Part shown: piece after piece, positions 54,867-63,597 of the stretch
Position numbering within the stretch: the stretch's first letter is position 1
How the letters are laid out: each line of letters opens with the position of its first letter
Assembly (NCBI RefSeq): GCF_025165795.1
Contig: NZ_JAJAGO010000003.1
Span: 372,001 to 436,000 of the forward strand
Source of the DNA: Streptomyces gossypii
GTDB taxonomy: Bacteria > Actinomycetota > Actinomycetes > Streptomycetales > Streptomycetaceae
Reading direction: 5' to 3'
DNA length: 64,000 nucleotides
The notes under the pieces: generated by a model
Database searches by the model: none
What the model saw: the letters and a program-made list of their open reading frames with translations, nothing else
What the model was told of the DNA's origin: nothing
Translations under genes and position numbers: made by a program

Positions 54867-56474
54867 ATGGACACCAGGCGACTGCTTCGCACCACCTCCA
54901 CCGTGTTCGTGGCGGCCGTGCTGCTGATGTCCGGCTGCACCTCCGGCGGCGAGGACTCGGACGGATCCGAGCGGGAAAAGGAGGGCAGGACGAAGGAGGC
55001 GCCCACCAGCACCCGTTCGCCGGGCGGGGACGCTGAGCCGCTGAAAGCGCTGCCCGCCGAGATCCCGGCCGAGCTCAAGCCGTACTACGGCCAGAAGCTC
55101 AAGTGGCGCGAGTGCGGTGTCGTCGGCTTCGAGTGCACCAGCCTCACCGTGCCGCTCGACTACGAGCAGCCGGCGGGCGACGAGGAGCTGAAGCTCGCGG
55201 TCTCCCGCAAGAAGGCGGAGGGTGACGGGAAGCGGATCGGTTCGCTGATGGTCAACCCGGGCGGGCCGGGCGGCTCCGCGATCGAGTACCTGCAGCAGGC
55301 GGCGGCGATCGGCTTCCCGGGCGAGCTGCGGGAGCGGTACGACCTCGTGGGCATGGACCCCAGGGGTGTGGCCCGCAGTGAACCGATCGAATGCCTGTCC
55401 GACCGCGAGATGGACTCGTACACCCGGGTGGACCAGACTCCCGACAGCGGCAAGGAGACCGACAAGCTGGTCGACGCCTACAAGAGCTTCGCCAAGGGCT
55501 GCGAGCAGCGCTCCAGCGGCCTGCTCGGCCACGTCTCCACCGTCGAGGCGGCACGCGACATGGACGTGCTGCGGGCGGCGCTCAGCGACGACAAGCTCTA
55601 CTACTACGGGGCGTCGTACGGCACCTACCTCGGAGCCACCTACGCCGGGCTGTACCCCAAGCGCACCGGGCGGCTCGTACTGGACGGCGCGATGGACCCG
55701 TCGCTGACCGCGCGCGAGCTGAACGTACAGCAGGCGGGCGGCTTCGACACCGCCTTCAATGCCTTCGCCGAGGACTGTGTGGAACAGTCCGACTGCCCGC
55801 TGGGCAACAAGGACCCCAAGGACGCCGCAGCCCGGCTCAGCGCCTTCTTCAAGAAGGTCGACGCCAAGCCGCTGATGACGGGCGGCTCCCGCACGCTGAC
55901 CGAATCGCAGGCCACCACGGGTGTGATCCAGTCGATGTACGCCGAGGCGCTCTGGCCCCAGCTGCGCGAGGCGCTGGCGGCGGCGATGAAAGGCGACGGG
56001 AGCGGCCTGCTCGCCCTGGCGGACTCCTACTACGAGCGGGAACCAGACGGCTCGTACGGCAACATCATGTTCGCCAACCCGGCCGTGAACTGCCTCGACC
56101 TGCCTGCGGCCTTCTCCGGCCCCGAAGAGGTGGAGAAGGCGGTACCCGAATTCGAGAAGGCCTCCTCCGTCTTCGGCCGCGGATTTGCCTGGGCCTCCCT
56201 GAACTGCGCCTACTGGCAGCAGGACCCCACCGGCGAGCCGCACCGCATCACCGCCGACGCAGCCGCCCCGATGATCGTGGTCGGCACCACCCGCGACCCG
56301 GCCACGCCCTACATCTGGGCCCAGGGCCTCGCGGGCCAGCTGTCCACGGCGAGGCTCCTCACCTTCGAGGGCGACGGGCACACGGCCTTCATGGGCAACG
56401 AGTGCATCGACTCCACGATCACCAGCTACCTGCTGGACGGCAAGGCCCCCAAGGACGGCAAACGCTGCTCCTGA
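54867..56474 (+). CDS. Secreted alpha/beta-hydrolase peptidase (SlpD/E, tripeptidyl aminopeptidase type)
   Basis: 535 aa lipoprotein. Signal peptide with lipobox MSGC (Cys24). Oxyanion block LMVNPGGPGGSA, nucleophile YYGASYGTYLG (Ser ~248), Asp in TRDPATPY (~477) and His in GDGHTAF (~504) complete the triad. Four or more cysteines suggest disulfides. Family members remove tripeptides from secreted proteins; S. lividans SlpD/SlpE are mycelium-bound relatives. ATG 54867 is preferred over the in-frame TTG 54858. Confidence 0.92.
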   Translation: MDTRRLLRTTSTVFVAAVLLMSGCTSGGEDSDGSEREKEGRTKEAPTSTRSPGGDAEPLKALPAEIPAELKPYYGQKLKWRECGVVGFECTSLTVPLDYEQPAGDEELKLAVSRKKAEGDGKRIGSLMVNPGGPGGSAIEYLQQAAAIGFPGELRERYDLVGMDPRGVARSEPIECLSDREMDSYTRVDQTPDSGKETDKLVDAYKSFAKGCEQRSSGLLGHVSTVEAARDMDVLRAALSDDKLYYYGASYGTYLGATYAGLYPKRTGRLVLDGAMDPSLTARELNVQQAGGFDTAFNAFAEDCVEQSDCPLGNKDPKDAAARLSAFFKKVDAKPLMTGGSRTLTESQATTGVIQSMYAEALWPQLREALAAAMKGDGSGLLALADSYYEREPDGSYGNIMFANPAVNCLDLPAAFSGPEEVEKAVPEFEKASSVFGRGFAWASLNCAYWQQDPTGEPHRITADAAAPMIVVGTTRDPATPYIWAQGLAGQLSTARLLTFEGDGHTAFMGNECIDSTITSYLLDGKAPKDGKRCS

Positions 56475-56569
56475 CCCACCCCACCGCCGCCGACCCCGGG
56501 CGGCGCCGACCACCCCCGAGAGCTGTGTAAACTGGTCCCGCTGCGCCCGCCAGTCGGCGCACGCGGCAA

Positions 56570-56643
56570 GCCGCCTTAGCTCAGTCGGCCAGAGCGACGC
56601 ACTCGTAATGCGTAGGTCGGGGGTTCGACTCCCCCAGGCGGCT
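56570..56643 (+). tRNA. tRNA-Thr (anticodon CGT)
   Basis: 74 nt. Acceptor GCCGCCT/AGGCGGC, discriminator T; anticodon stem CGCAC... with loop CTCGTAA; T-arm GGGGG-TTCGACT-CCCCC. Decodes ACG. It separates the conserved chromosome backbone from a decayed accessory region, so it may have been an integration site. Confidence 0.97.
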
Positions 56644-56648
56644 CCGTG

Positions 56649-56686
56649 AAAGCCCCAGGACTCACTCGCCGTGACCTGGGGCTTTT
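56649..56686 (+). terminator. tRNA-Thr terminator
   Basis: An 11-bp stem (AAAGCCCCAGG/CCTGGGGCTTT) with a 15-nt loop and a trailing T, six bases after the tRNA. It is the most E. coli-like intrinsic terminator in the window. Confidence 0.9.
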
Positions 56687-56726
56687 GCCTATTCGGGCGC
56701 CGCTGGGCACACCAGAAGGAACGCCG

Positions 56727-57308
56727 ATGAGCAGTACGGCGGCTCGGGGGTGGGTGCCGGTGGTGGCGGGAGCTGGTGCCCCGGTGTCTTATGTCTCGCG
56801 GGATGGGGCGTATTCCTCCGGTTGGAGGCCGAAGGTCCAGGCGACGCCCGCCCTGGCGGTCTGGGTGGAGGGTGGGACGCGGAGCCAGTAGGTACGGCTG
56901 GTGCCGTCGGGTTCCTGGGGTGGAGTTGATGACCTTCACCACCACTTCATCAGTGAGGCGCTCCAGCAGCGCTTCCGGTATTCCCTGGAGAGCGCCGACG
57001 TGACCCTCGACCTCGATCATGACGATGCCGACGAGGGCGGGTGGGACGGCCGCGTCTTTCGTTGCGTGGCCGTCGGCGACGTGCGGCCCGGCCTCACCGG
57101 GATGCCGGGCGGCGGCGCGGAGGGCCTGGACACCTACGCCGCCCAGGTCGCCGCCATGCGGGCGGGGGAGGGGACCGCACCACAGGAGAGGAATCACCCT
57201 GCGGCCGACCGTGCCACCGCCCGTGTGGCCGGCCGGTCCACCGAGCATGCCACCGAAAATGCCTCCGTTCGTGGTGCCGGGCGCGCCACCGGCCGCTCCG
57301 CCGCGTGA
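56727..57308 (+). pseudogene. Unrecognised ORF interrupted by an in-frame TAG
   Basis: One frame runs MSSTAARGWVPVVAGAGAPV to WVEGGTRSQ, meets TAG (56889-56891), then continues in the same frame as VRLVPSGSWGGVDDLHHHF, QQRFRYSLESADVTLDLDHD and GGWDGRVFRCVAVG. Codon-position composition after the stop is strongly coding to ~57180, so this is probably a single small gene (~150-190 aa) killed by a nonsense mutation, or a downstream gene starting at GTG 56901. AAGGA precedes ATG 56727. No family recognised. Confidence 0.45.
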
Positions 57309-57351
57309 GGTCGTCCGGCTCACCAAACCGTTTCCGCACCGGCTGCCTGAC

Positions 57352-58141
57352 ATGAACCAGGTCGTCGGCCGGGACGACCTGCTCCTGATCACCCTGGACA
57401 CCCTCCGCCACGACGTCGCCGCCGGGCGCATCCCGCATCTCGCCCACCATCTCCCCGGCGGCCTCTGGGAGACGCGCCACGCGCCCGGAAACTTCACCTT
57501 CGCTTCCCACCAGGCGATGTTCGCTGGGTTCCTGCCCACCCCGGCCGCTCCCGGCCCGCACCCCCGGCTGTTCGCCGGGCGCTTCGCGGGCAGCGAGACG
57601 ACCGCCGGCCGCACCTGGGTGTTCGACACCCCGGACCTGGTCTCCGGACTCGCCGCGGCCGGATACCGCACGGTGTGCATCGGCGGTGTCAGCTTCTTCA
57701 ACAAGCAGGGGGCGCTCGGCAGCGTGCTCCCCGGCATGTTCCAGGAGAGCCACTGGCAGCCCGCGTTCGGCGTCACCTCGCCCACCTCCGTCGAAGCGCA
57801 GGCCGTGCACGCCGAACGGATCGTCGCCCGACTGCCCAACGAGCAGCGCCTCTTCCTCTTCGTCAACGCGTCCGCGCTGCATCAGCCCAACTGGTTCCAT
57901 CTGTACGGCGCCTCCCGCGAGGCCGGAGACACCCGTGCCACCCACGCCGCCGCCCTGGAGTACATCGACCGGCACATCGGGCGCCTCTTCACTGCGATGA
58001 GGTCCCGCCGCCGCTGCTTCGTCATCGTCTGCTCCGACCACGGCACCGCATACGGCGAGGACGGCTACACCGGCCACGGCCTCGGCCACGAGGCGGTGGC
58101 CGGTGCCGTACGCCCACTTCTTCCTGGAGCCGCCCGCATGA
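57352..58141 (+). pseudogene. STM4013/SEN3800-family hydrolase, frameshifted near the 3' end
   Basis: An alkaline-phosphatase/sulfatase-fold protein: MNQVVGRDDLLLITLDTLRH, GNFTFASHQAMFAGFLPTP, FAGSETTAGRTWVFDTPDLV and CSDHGTAYGEDGYTGH give the metal-site pattern and match the STM4013 family. At ~58095-58103 the frame breaks: the expected ending VPYAHFFLEPPA and TGA (58139-58141) lies one frame over, meaning two bases lost or one gained. Its TGA would overlap the next start by ATGA. Upstream, the same frame is proline-rich (PPSMPPKMPPFVVPGAPPAA), so the start is uncertain. Confidence 0.7.
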
Positions 58142-58320
58142 ACGCCTCAGCCGCGAACCCGGCACGTCGACTGTTTCCCCCCGGGCCCCCGCATACCGTT
58201 CTGCGAGGTCCGCTCTGGCTTTCTGCAACCTCTTCACCCGGAGCGTGCCCCCGACGGGCTCACCGGCCGCTACCTCGACGCGTGGGAACGCCAGGCCAGG
58301 ATGACGGCGTGGCCTGCTGA
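58138..58320 (+). pseudogene. Remnant of STM4012-family radical-SAM gene
   Basis: Begins by ATGA overlap with MNASAANPARRLFPPG. It then jumps to a fragment of the radical-SAM cluster-binding loop split over frames (IPFCEVR in one, FCNLFTR in another, where C-x3-C-x2-C is expected) and ends GLTGRYLDAWERQARMTAWP followed by TGA. Normal members are ~430 aa, so at least one large deletion and two frameshifts have occurred. Inactive. Confidence 0.65.
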
Positions 58321-58333
58321 GGCGGGGTCCAGG

Positions 58334-59839
58334 TCAGGTGGCCCGTGCTGCGTCCGGCGCGGTGACGATCGCCTGGGCTGCCCGGCTGGCTTGGGCGGCT
58401 ATGCCCAGGATGCTGGAGGTGATGAACGGGCCGCCACCGGCGAGGTCTCCGACTACGTGCAGCCGCGGGTCGGCCGGGAGGAGACCACCGGAGGGGTGGA
58501 GGTCGGCCGCCCCGTCGGACAGCAGGGCCGTGGCCAGCTGTCCGGCCGCGCGAGGAATCGCGCGCGGCGGCGGATTCATGGCGTTGACGACGACATCCGG
58601 AGTGCGTTCGCCGTCGTCGCCTTGCACCCGGAACTGCCCGTTCGCCGCTTCGATCTTGCGCACGCCTGGGGCGAGGACGAGTTGCCCGGAGTCCAGCAGC
58701 CGCATCATGACCGCGGCGTTCACCGGGACCATCGGTGAAGCGACGCTGGTCGCCAGGCGGAAGTGGCGCCGCAGCCGCAGGCGGTCGGGCTCGGGCAGCA
58801 GCCGCCACGCGTACGGGCCCACGGCGTGCGCGGTCTCCTGGAGGACCCGGCGGCCGATCCTGGAGTCGTCGACAGCGGCCAGCTGGGCACGCAGACGCCG
58901 GGCGGGGTCTTCGGTCTCGGTCGCCAGCAGTTCGGCCACGAAGCCGTCGAAGTCCTCTCCTGCCTCCGCCAGTTCGGCGCGGAGCAGGCCGATGAGGTCC
59001 TCAAGGGTGACGACGCCGTGCTTCCGGTGCAGCGCCCCGACCCGTTCGGCGGTCACCTGCTGCGGCCGGTGGCCGACCGGCCGCTGCCAGACGTGGGGCA
59101 GTACGCCGCTGCGGGACAGCAGAGTGATCTGACCGGTGTGCCCGCGTGCGGCGAGTGACACGACGACGTCGACCGCGGTCAGGCCGCTCCCGATGACCGC
59201 GACGTCGCTGCCGGGCGGGACCTGGCCGAGCGTGCGTGCCAGCGGGTAGGGGTCGCCCACGAAGCCGGGGGTTCCGTCGAGACCGTAGGGGTCCTGGGGT
59301 GTTCCTCCGCCCACGCACAGGGCCACGTGGTCGGCGTCGTGCGCACGCCCGTCCTCGGTCTGGAGCGACAGGCGGTCCCCGGACCGGGCCGCCCCGGTGA
59401 CGCGCTGGGTGACGACCCGCACCCGCCAGCCGCCTGCGCGCAGGGTGGCCATGGCCGCCTCGGCAGTGTGCTCCAGGTACTCGCCGTAGAGGGCGCGCGG
59501 GACCAGTGGCTGTCCCAGCGCCGGGTCGAGATGGGCGGCGCCTCGAGTGCCCAGCCATGCCTCGTAGTGCCCGAAGTCCTGGTAACGGATCGACATGATG
59601 GCGGGTGGAGCGTTGACCAGCACCGTGTCCAGATCCGGGCCGTACGGGCGGCCTCGCCAAAGATGCGGCGAGGGCTCGAACACCGTGATGCTGCCAGAGG
59701 TGCCAGAGGTGCCAGAGGTGCCAGGGGTGCCAGGGGTGCCAGTGGTGCCAGGGCCGCCGGGATTGCCTGCGGTGGTGGCCGCCAGCGCGTCCAGCAGGCC
59801 GACCGCGGCAGCGCCCGCTCCCACGATTGCGATTTCCAT
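58334..59839 (-). CDS. FAD/NAD(P)-binding protein
   Basis: 501 aa. N-terminal Rossmann motif EIAIVGAGAAAVGLLDAL and a second dinucleotide motif VAVIGSGLTAVDVVVSLAARG place it in the FAD-NAD(P)-binding (PF13454-like) family, related to flavin monooxygenases and EthA-type proteins. Between the first helix and second strand is a Gly-Thr-Pro/Ser repeat encoded by a 9-bp minisatellite (59692-59754). GGAGGAAGAAC precedes the ATG. Divergent from a LuxR regulator (209 bp), which probably controls it. Substrate unknown. Confidence 0.85.
   Translation of the reverse strand: MEIAIVGAGAAAVGLLDALAATTAGNPGGPGTTGTPGTPGTSGTSGTSGSITVFEPSPHLWRGRPYGPDLDTVLVNAPPAIMSIRYQDFGHYEAWLGTRGAAHLDPALGQPLVPRALYGEYLEHTAEAAMATLRAGGWRVRVVTQRVTGAARSGDRLSLQTEDGRAHDADHVALCVGGGTPQDPYGLDGTPGFVGDPYPLARTLGQVPPGSDVAVIGSGLTAVDVVVSLAARGHTGQITLLSRSGVLPHVWQRPVGHRPQQVTAERVGALHRKHGVVTLEDLIGLLRAELAEAGEDFDGFVAELLATETEDPARRLRAQLAAVDDSRIGRRVLQETAHAVGPYAWRLLPEPDRLRLRRHFRLATSVASPMVPVNAAVMMRLLDSGQLVLAPGVRKIEAANGQFRVQGDDGERTPDVVVNAMNPPPRAIPRAAGQLATALLSDGAADLHPSGGLLPADPRLHVVGDLAGGGPFITSSILGIAAQASRAAQAIVTAPDAARAT
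59692..59754 (-). repeat. Seven-copy 9-bp minisatellite within the FAD protein gene
   Basis: TGCCAGAGG x3, TGCCAGGGG x2, TGCCAGTGG and TGCCAGGGC in tandem on the plus strand. On the coding strand it gives Gly-Thr-Pro/Ser units, so copy change keeps frame. Confidence 0.9.
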
Positions 59840-60048
59840 GTTCTTCCTCCGCGTGCTGGGGCCTGTGCCCGAGGTCGCCCGCCGCGAACACCGCACGGGG
59901 CTGGGTCTCTTCGAGCCTCGCCGCTGCCGGAGCCGGGCCCCATCCCCCGCGAGCGGTGACCGGCTGGGAGCGGCCCCCTCAAACGGGGGATTGGCGCAGG
60001 CGGAGAGATCCGGCAGGCTGGGGGCATCCGGACCACAGGAGGCCATCC

Positions 60049-61179
60049 ATGCCCGACGCGCGCGGCCACGCCCAGGTGCTGTCAGGTGCGGAGCGGGCCA
60101 CCGACGCTCTCGACCTCTTCAGCCGTACGTCCGCCAAGCTGGGCCGGCTCGTCCCGTTCGACTCGGCCGTGTGGGCGGCCACCGACCCGGAGACCGGTCT
60201 CATCACCGCGCCGATGCTGGTGGAGAACATGGGCTCCGGCGCAGGCTGCGCCGACTACTGGGAAAGCGAACTCCTGGAGGAGAACGTCGTCCCGTTCCGG
60301 GACCTCGCCCGCGCCGCCGTCCCGGCGGCCGGCCTGCGCGCGGCCACCGGCGATCTCCCCGGGCGCAGTTCGCGCTTCCGCAGGCTGCTGGAGAGTCAGG
60401 GTGTGGACGACGAGCTACGGGCCGTGCTGCGGGTCGGCGACCGGCCGTGGGCCGTGGTGAGCCTGTTCCGCAGGGGTGGTGGAGCGGCGTTCGGCCCGGC
60501 CGAGACCTCGCTGCTCGCCGGTCTGTCCGGTCCGCTGGCCGCATGCCTGCGCCGGTTCGCCCGCCCGTCGGCATCCGGCGGCAGAATCGACGCGCCGGCG
60601 CCCGGACTTGTGCTGTTCGACCCTTCCGGGGAGCCGACATCGATCAACGAGGAGGCGCGGCAGCACCTCTCAAGGCTCCCTGACGGCCCCTCCATCCCCT
60701 CGCAGTTGGGCCTGAGGCTGCCGATCTGGGTGGTCGCCACGGCGTTGCAGGCGCGGGCGATCGCCCGGGGCCGCGACCGGGGCGGCGCGAGGGTGCGTAT
60801 CCGCACGGTCGACGGTCACTGGCTGACCTGCCATGCCTCCTGCCTCAGCGGCCCCGCCGGGCGGCCCGGTCCGGTGGCGCTCGTCATCGAGCCGGCGGCC
60901 GCCGCCGATCTGGCGGCCCTCATCGCCGAGGCCTACGGTCTGACGCCGCGTGAGTTGGAGATCACTCAGCTCATCACGCGCGGGCTGCCCACCACGGAGA
61001 TCGCCGCAGAGTTGTTCATCTCCCCGCACACCGTGCGCGACCATCTCAAGGCCGTGTTCGGCAAGGTGGAGGTGTCCAGCCGGGGCGAACTCGTGGCGCG
61101 GCTGTTCGCCGAGCACAATGCACGCCCCGCGAGCGCCGTGGCCGCCGTTCGCCGAAGGGCCGAGCAAGTGCCTGCCTGA
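60049..61179 (+). CDS. LuxR-family regulator with GAF-like N-terminal domain
   Basis: 376 aa. A sensor region (~15-170) of GAF-like character (LVPFDSAVWAATDPETGLI) is followed by a second PAS-like part (APGLVLFDPSGEPTSINEEA) and a C-terminal LuxR helix-turn-helix: LTPRELEITQLITRGLPTTE, IAAELFISPHTVRDHLKAVF (~305-345). It is a single-component regulator with no response-receiver Asp. AGGAGG lies 8 bases before the ATG. Divergent from the FAD/NAD(P) protein gene. Confidence 0.9.
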   Translation: MPDARGHAQVLSGAERATDALDLFSRTSAKLGRLVPFDSAVWAATDPETGLITAPMLVENMGSGAGCADYWESELLEENVVPFRDLARAAVPAAGLRAATGDLPGRSSRFRRLLESQGVDDELRAVLRVGDRPWAVVSLFRRGGGAAFGPAETSLLAGLSGPLAACLRRFARPSASGGRIDAPAPGLVLFDPSGEPTSINEEARQHLSRLPDGPSIPSQLGLRLPIWVVATALQARAIARGRDRGGARVRIRTVDGHWLTCHASCLSGPAGRPGPVALVIEPAAAADLAALIAEAYGLTPRELEITQLITRGLPTTEIAAELFISPHTVRDHLKAVFGKVEVSSRGELVARLFAEHNARPASAVAAVRRRAEQVPA

Positions 61180-61230
61180 TGTGCCCCGTTCCGGCCTACG
61201 CCGGTCCCGCGGCCTCCGTCGGTCACGCGG

Positions 61231-61722
61231 TCATGTGATCACGTTGGTGACGAACGCGGCGACGTTCGTCACCGTCCGGTGGATCTTCTCGTCCAGTGTC
61301 ATCGCTTCGGGGAGCCGTCCGCCGGCGCCCGCGTCCTTCCTGCCGCGGACGTACAGCGAGCAGGAGAGGTCACCGCAGAGGTAGATGCCCACCGAGTTGC
61401 CCTGCTGCCCGGCCTTTCCCGCCTTCGGCGCGACCATCAGGGAGACGCCCCCGGTGTGGGTGGTGAGGCATACCGAGCACATGCCGCGCCGCGGCTGCCA
61501 GGGGGCGGGGCTGGGGCAGCGCAGTGCGAGTGCCTTCGGGCGGCCGTCCAGTTCGGTGACGAGGTAGGCGCGCTCGCGGGCCTGGGGGTCTCGCCAGCCG
61601 AGAAAGTCCAGGTCGTCCCAGGGCCGCTCGGCCAGGTCGCGGGGGATGGACAGTCGCTTGGCCTGGCCCTTTGTGCAGTTCACGAAGGCGGCACGGATCT
61701 CTTGCTCGCTCAGGGGTTTCAT
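61231..61722 (-). CDS. FBP-domain (EF-G-binding, FusB-like) zinc-finger protein
   Basis: 163 aa. Begins MKPLSEQEIRAAFVNCTKGQ; the C-terminal treble-clef zinc finger has Cys pairs in GMCSVCLTTHTGG and YLCGDLSCSLYVRG. This is the actinobacterial FBP family related to FusB, which frees EF-G from the ribosome and can give fusidic acid tolerance; activity here is not shown. TAGCCT lies 7 bases before the ATG and TTGCCT 17 bp before that, so transcription should be leaderless. Divergent from a TetR gene over a shared palindrome. Confidence 0.9.
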   Translation of the reverse strand: MKPLSEQEIRAAFVNCTKGQAKRLSIPRDLAERPWDDLDFLGWRDPQARERAYLVTELDGRPKALALRCPSPAPWQPRRGMCSVCLTTHTGGVSLMVAPKAGKAGQQGNSVGIYLCGDLSCSLYVRGRKDAGAGGRLPEAMTLDEKIHRTVTNVAAFVTNVIT

Positions 61723-61735
61723 AAAAGCCAGGCTA

Positions 61736-61767
61736 ATTTGCCTAAAGATGTTAGGCAAATGCATAAT
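61736..61767. promoter_or_regulatory. Shared operator and divergent promoters of FBP and TetR genes
   Basis: A perfect inverted repeat with 10-bp arms ATTTGCCTAA and TTAGGCAAAT and 5-bp spacer AGATG (61736-61760). Each arm contains a TTGCCT -35: rightward it pairs with CATAAT (61762-61767) at 18 bp for the TetR gene; leftward it pairs with TAGCCT at 17 bp for the FBP gene. A bound TetR dimer would block both promoters. Confidence 0.8.
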
Positions 61768-61792
61768 AGCTACACTGAACGGAAGGAGGGGT

Positions 61793-62362
61793 ATGGCACG
61801 CGCAGGGCTGACCACGAACCGCCTGACCCGGGCAGGAGCGGAGCTGGCCGACGAGGTCGGCTTCGACGGGGTGACCGTCTCGGCGCTCGCCCGACGGTTC
61901 GACGTCAAGGTCGCGAGTCTCTACTCGCACGTGAAGAACTCCCAGGACCTCAGAACCAGGATCGCCCTGCTCGCCCTGGAGGAACTCGCCGACCGGGGCG
62001 CCGCCGCCCTGGCAGGGCGGGCCGGGAAGGACGCGCTGGCCGCCTTCGCGAACGTCTACCGCGACTACGCCCGCGAGCATCCCGGCCGCTACGCCGCGGC
62101 CCAGTTGCGCCTCGACCCGGAGGCGGCGGCCGCCAGCGCCGGCAGCAGGCACGCACAGATGACGCGAGCGATCCTGCGCGGATACGACCTGACGGAGCCG
62201 GACCAGACGCACGCGGTCCGGCTGCTGGGCAGCGTCTTCCACGGCTACGTCAGCCTGGAGGCGGGCGGAGCGTTCAGCCACAGCACACCCGGTACGCAGG
62301 AATCCTGGGAACGGACGCTGGACGCCCTCGACGCCCTGCTGCGGAACTGGCCCGCGACCTGA
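61793..62362 (+). CDS. TetR family regulator (WHG-domain type)
   Basis: 189 aa. Helix-turn-helix ~10-55: RAGAELADEVGFDGVTVSAL, ARRFDVKVASLYSHVKNSQD. The C-terminal part with AREHPGRYAAAQL and LLGSVFHGYVSLEAGGAF matches the TetR WHG subgroup. GGAAGGAGGGGT precedes the ATG. Probably autoregulated and represses the FBP gene through the palindrome. The SGNH hydrolase follows after 32 bp and may be in the same operon. Confidence 0.9.
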   Translation: MARAGLTTNRLTRAGAELADEVGFDGVTVSALARRFDVKVASLYSHVKNSQDLRTRIALLALEELADRGAAALAGRAGKDALAAFANVYRDYAREHPGRYAAAQLRLDPEAAAASAGSRHAQMTRAILRGYDLTEPDQTHAVRLLGSVFHGYVSLEAGGAFSHSTPGTQESWERTLDALDALLRNWPAT

Positions 62363-62394
62363 GCAGCATCCCGCAGGCGCAGGCAGGGGGAGAC

Positions 62395-63597
62395 ATGAGA
62401 CAGGTTGAGGTAATGCACACCAAGGACAACTGGGTCACCACGCCCGTCACCGCCGGCCTCCTGCGCGGCGCTCTCGACGTGGAGCACACCGAGCACGGGG
62501 TGCTGCCGCACCGGCTGCCCGCCAGGGCGCGCGCCCAGTGCGCCGACGCGCAACTGGCCATGGCAGAGAGCCAGCCGTCCGGCGTACGGCTGGTGTTCCG
62601 CAGCCGGGCCACCGCCGTCGAGTTGGACGCGCTGCCCACCAGGCGGGTCTACGCGGGTGCCCCGCCTCGCCCGGAAGGCGTGTACGACTTGTTCGTCGAC
62701 GGCCGTCTGGCCTGTCAGGCCACTGGGACGGGCGGCAACACCCTGGTCATCGACATGGCCGCCGGGACGACCGAGACGCGGCCCGGCGCCGTCGGCACCG
62801 TCCGGTTCACCGGCCTGCCCGACCGCGTCAAGGACATCGAGATCTGGCTGCCGCAGGGCGAGACCACCGAACTCGCCCTCCTGCGCACCGACGCCGCCAT
62901 CGAGCCCGCACCGGAGGGGGACCGCCGGGTGTGGCTGCATCACGGCAGCTCGATCAGCCACGGCTCCGACGCCGCGAGCCCCAGTAACATCTGGCCCGCC
63001 CTGGCAGCCTCTCTCGGCGGCGTGGAGCTGATCAACCTGGGCCTGGGCGGCAGCGCCCTGCTCGATCCGTTCACCGCCCGCGCCCTGCGCGACACCCCCG
63101 CCGACCTGATCAGCGTCAAGATCGGCATCAACCTCGTCAACACCGACCTGATGCGCCTGCGGGCCTTCGGACCGGCGGTGCACGGCTTCCTCGACACGAT
63201 CCGCGAGGGGCGGCCCAGCACACCGCTGCTGGTCATCTCACCCGTCCTGTGCCCCATCCACGAGGACACGCCCGGCCCCAGTGCCCCGGACCTCAGCAAC
63301 CTCAGCTCGGGGAAGATCAAGTTTGAGGCCATGGGCGACCCGGCGGAGCGCGCGAGCGGGAAACTGACCCTGGGTGTGATCCGCGAGGAGCTGGCCCGGA
63401 TCGTGCGGCAGCGGTCGGCCGATGATCCGCATCTGTACTACCTCGACGGCCGCGAGCTCTACGGCGAGGCGGACCACGCCGAGCTGCCTTTGCCCGACCA
63501 GCTCCACCCGGACGCCGCCACACACCGCCGCATGGGCGAACGCTTCGCCCGGCTGGCCTTCGCCTCCGGCTGCCCGTTCGCCGCCGAGCGAGGCTGA
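62395..63597 (+). CDS. SGNH/GDSL hydrolase
   Basis: 400 aa. An N-terminal beta-sandwich-like domain (~1-175) is followed by an SGNH esterase domain: Ser in LHHGSSISHGSDA, Gly in INLGLGGSALLDP, Asn in SVKIGINLVN, and Asp/His in PDQLHPDAATHRRMG. Acts on ester bonds; cytoplasmic, as there is no signal peptide. AGGGGGAGAC precedes ATG 62395. Homologues occur near TetR regulators in Streptomyces; substrate unknown. Confidence 0.88.
   Translation: MRQVEVMHTKDNWVTTPVTAGLLRGALDVEHTEHGVLPHRLPARARAQCADAQLAMAESQPSGVRLVFRSRATAVELDALPTRRVYAGAPPRPEGVYDLFVDGRLACQATGTGGNTLVIDMAAGTTETRPGAVGTVRFTGLPDRVKDIEIWLPQGETTELALLRTDAAIEPAPEGDRRVWLHHGSSISHGSDAASPSNIWPALAASLGGVELINLGLGGSALLDPFTARALRDTPADLISVKIGINLVNTDLMRLRAFGPAVHGFLDTIREGRPSTPLLVISPVLCPIHEDTPGPSAPDLSNLSSGKIKFEAMGDPAERASGKLTLGVIREELARIVRQRSADDPHLYYLDGRELYGEADHAELPLPDQLHPDAATHRRMGERFARLAFASGCPFAAERG

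Noticed and set aside
54726..57866. 1046-aa minus-strand ORF
   Set aside because: Shadow of the SlpE-like peptidase; it also runs through the tRNA-Thr gene.
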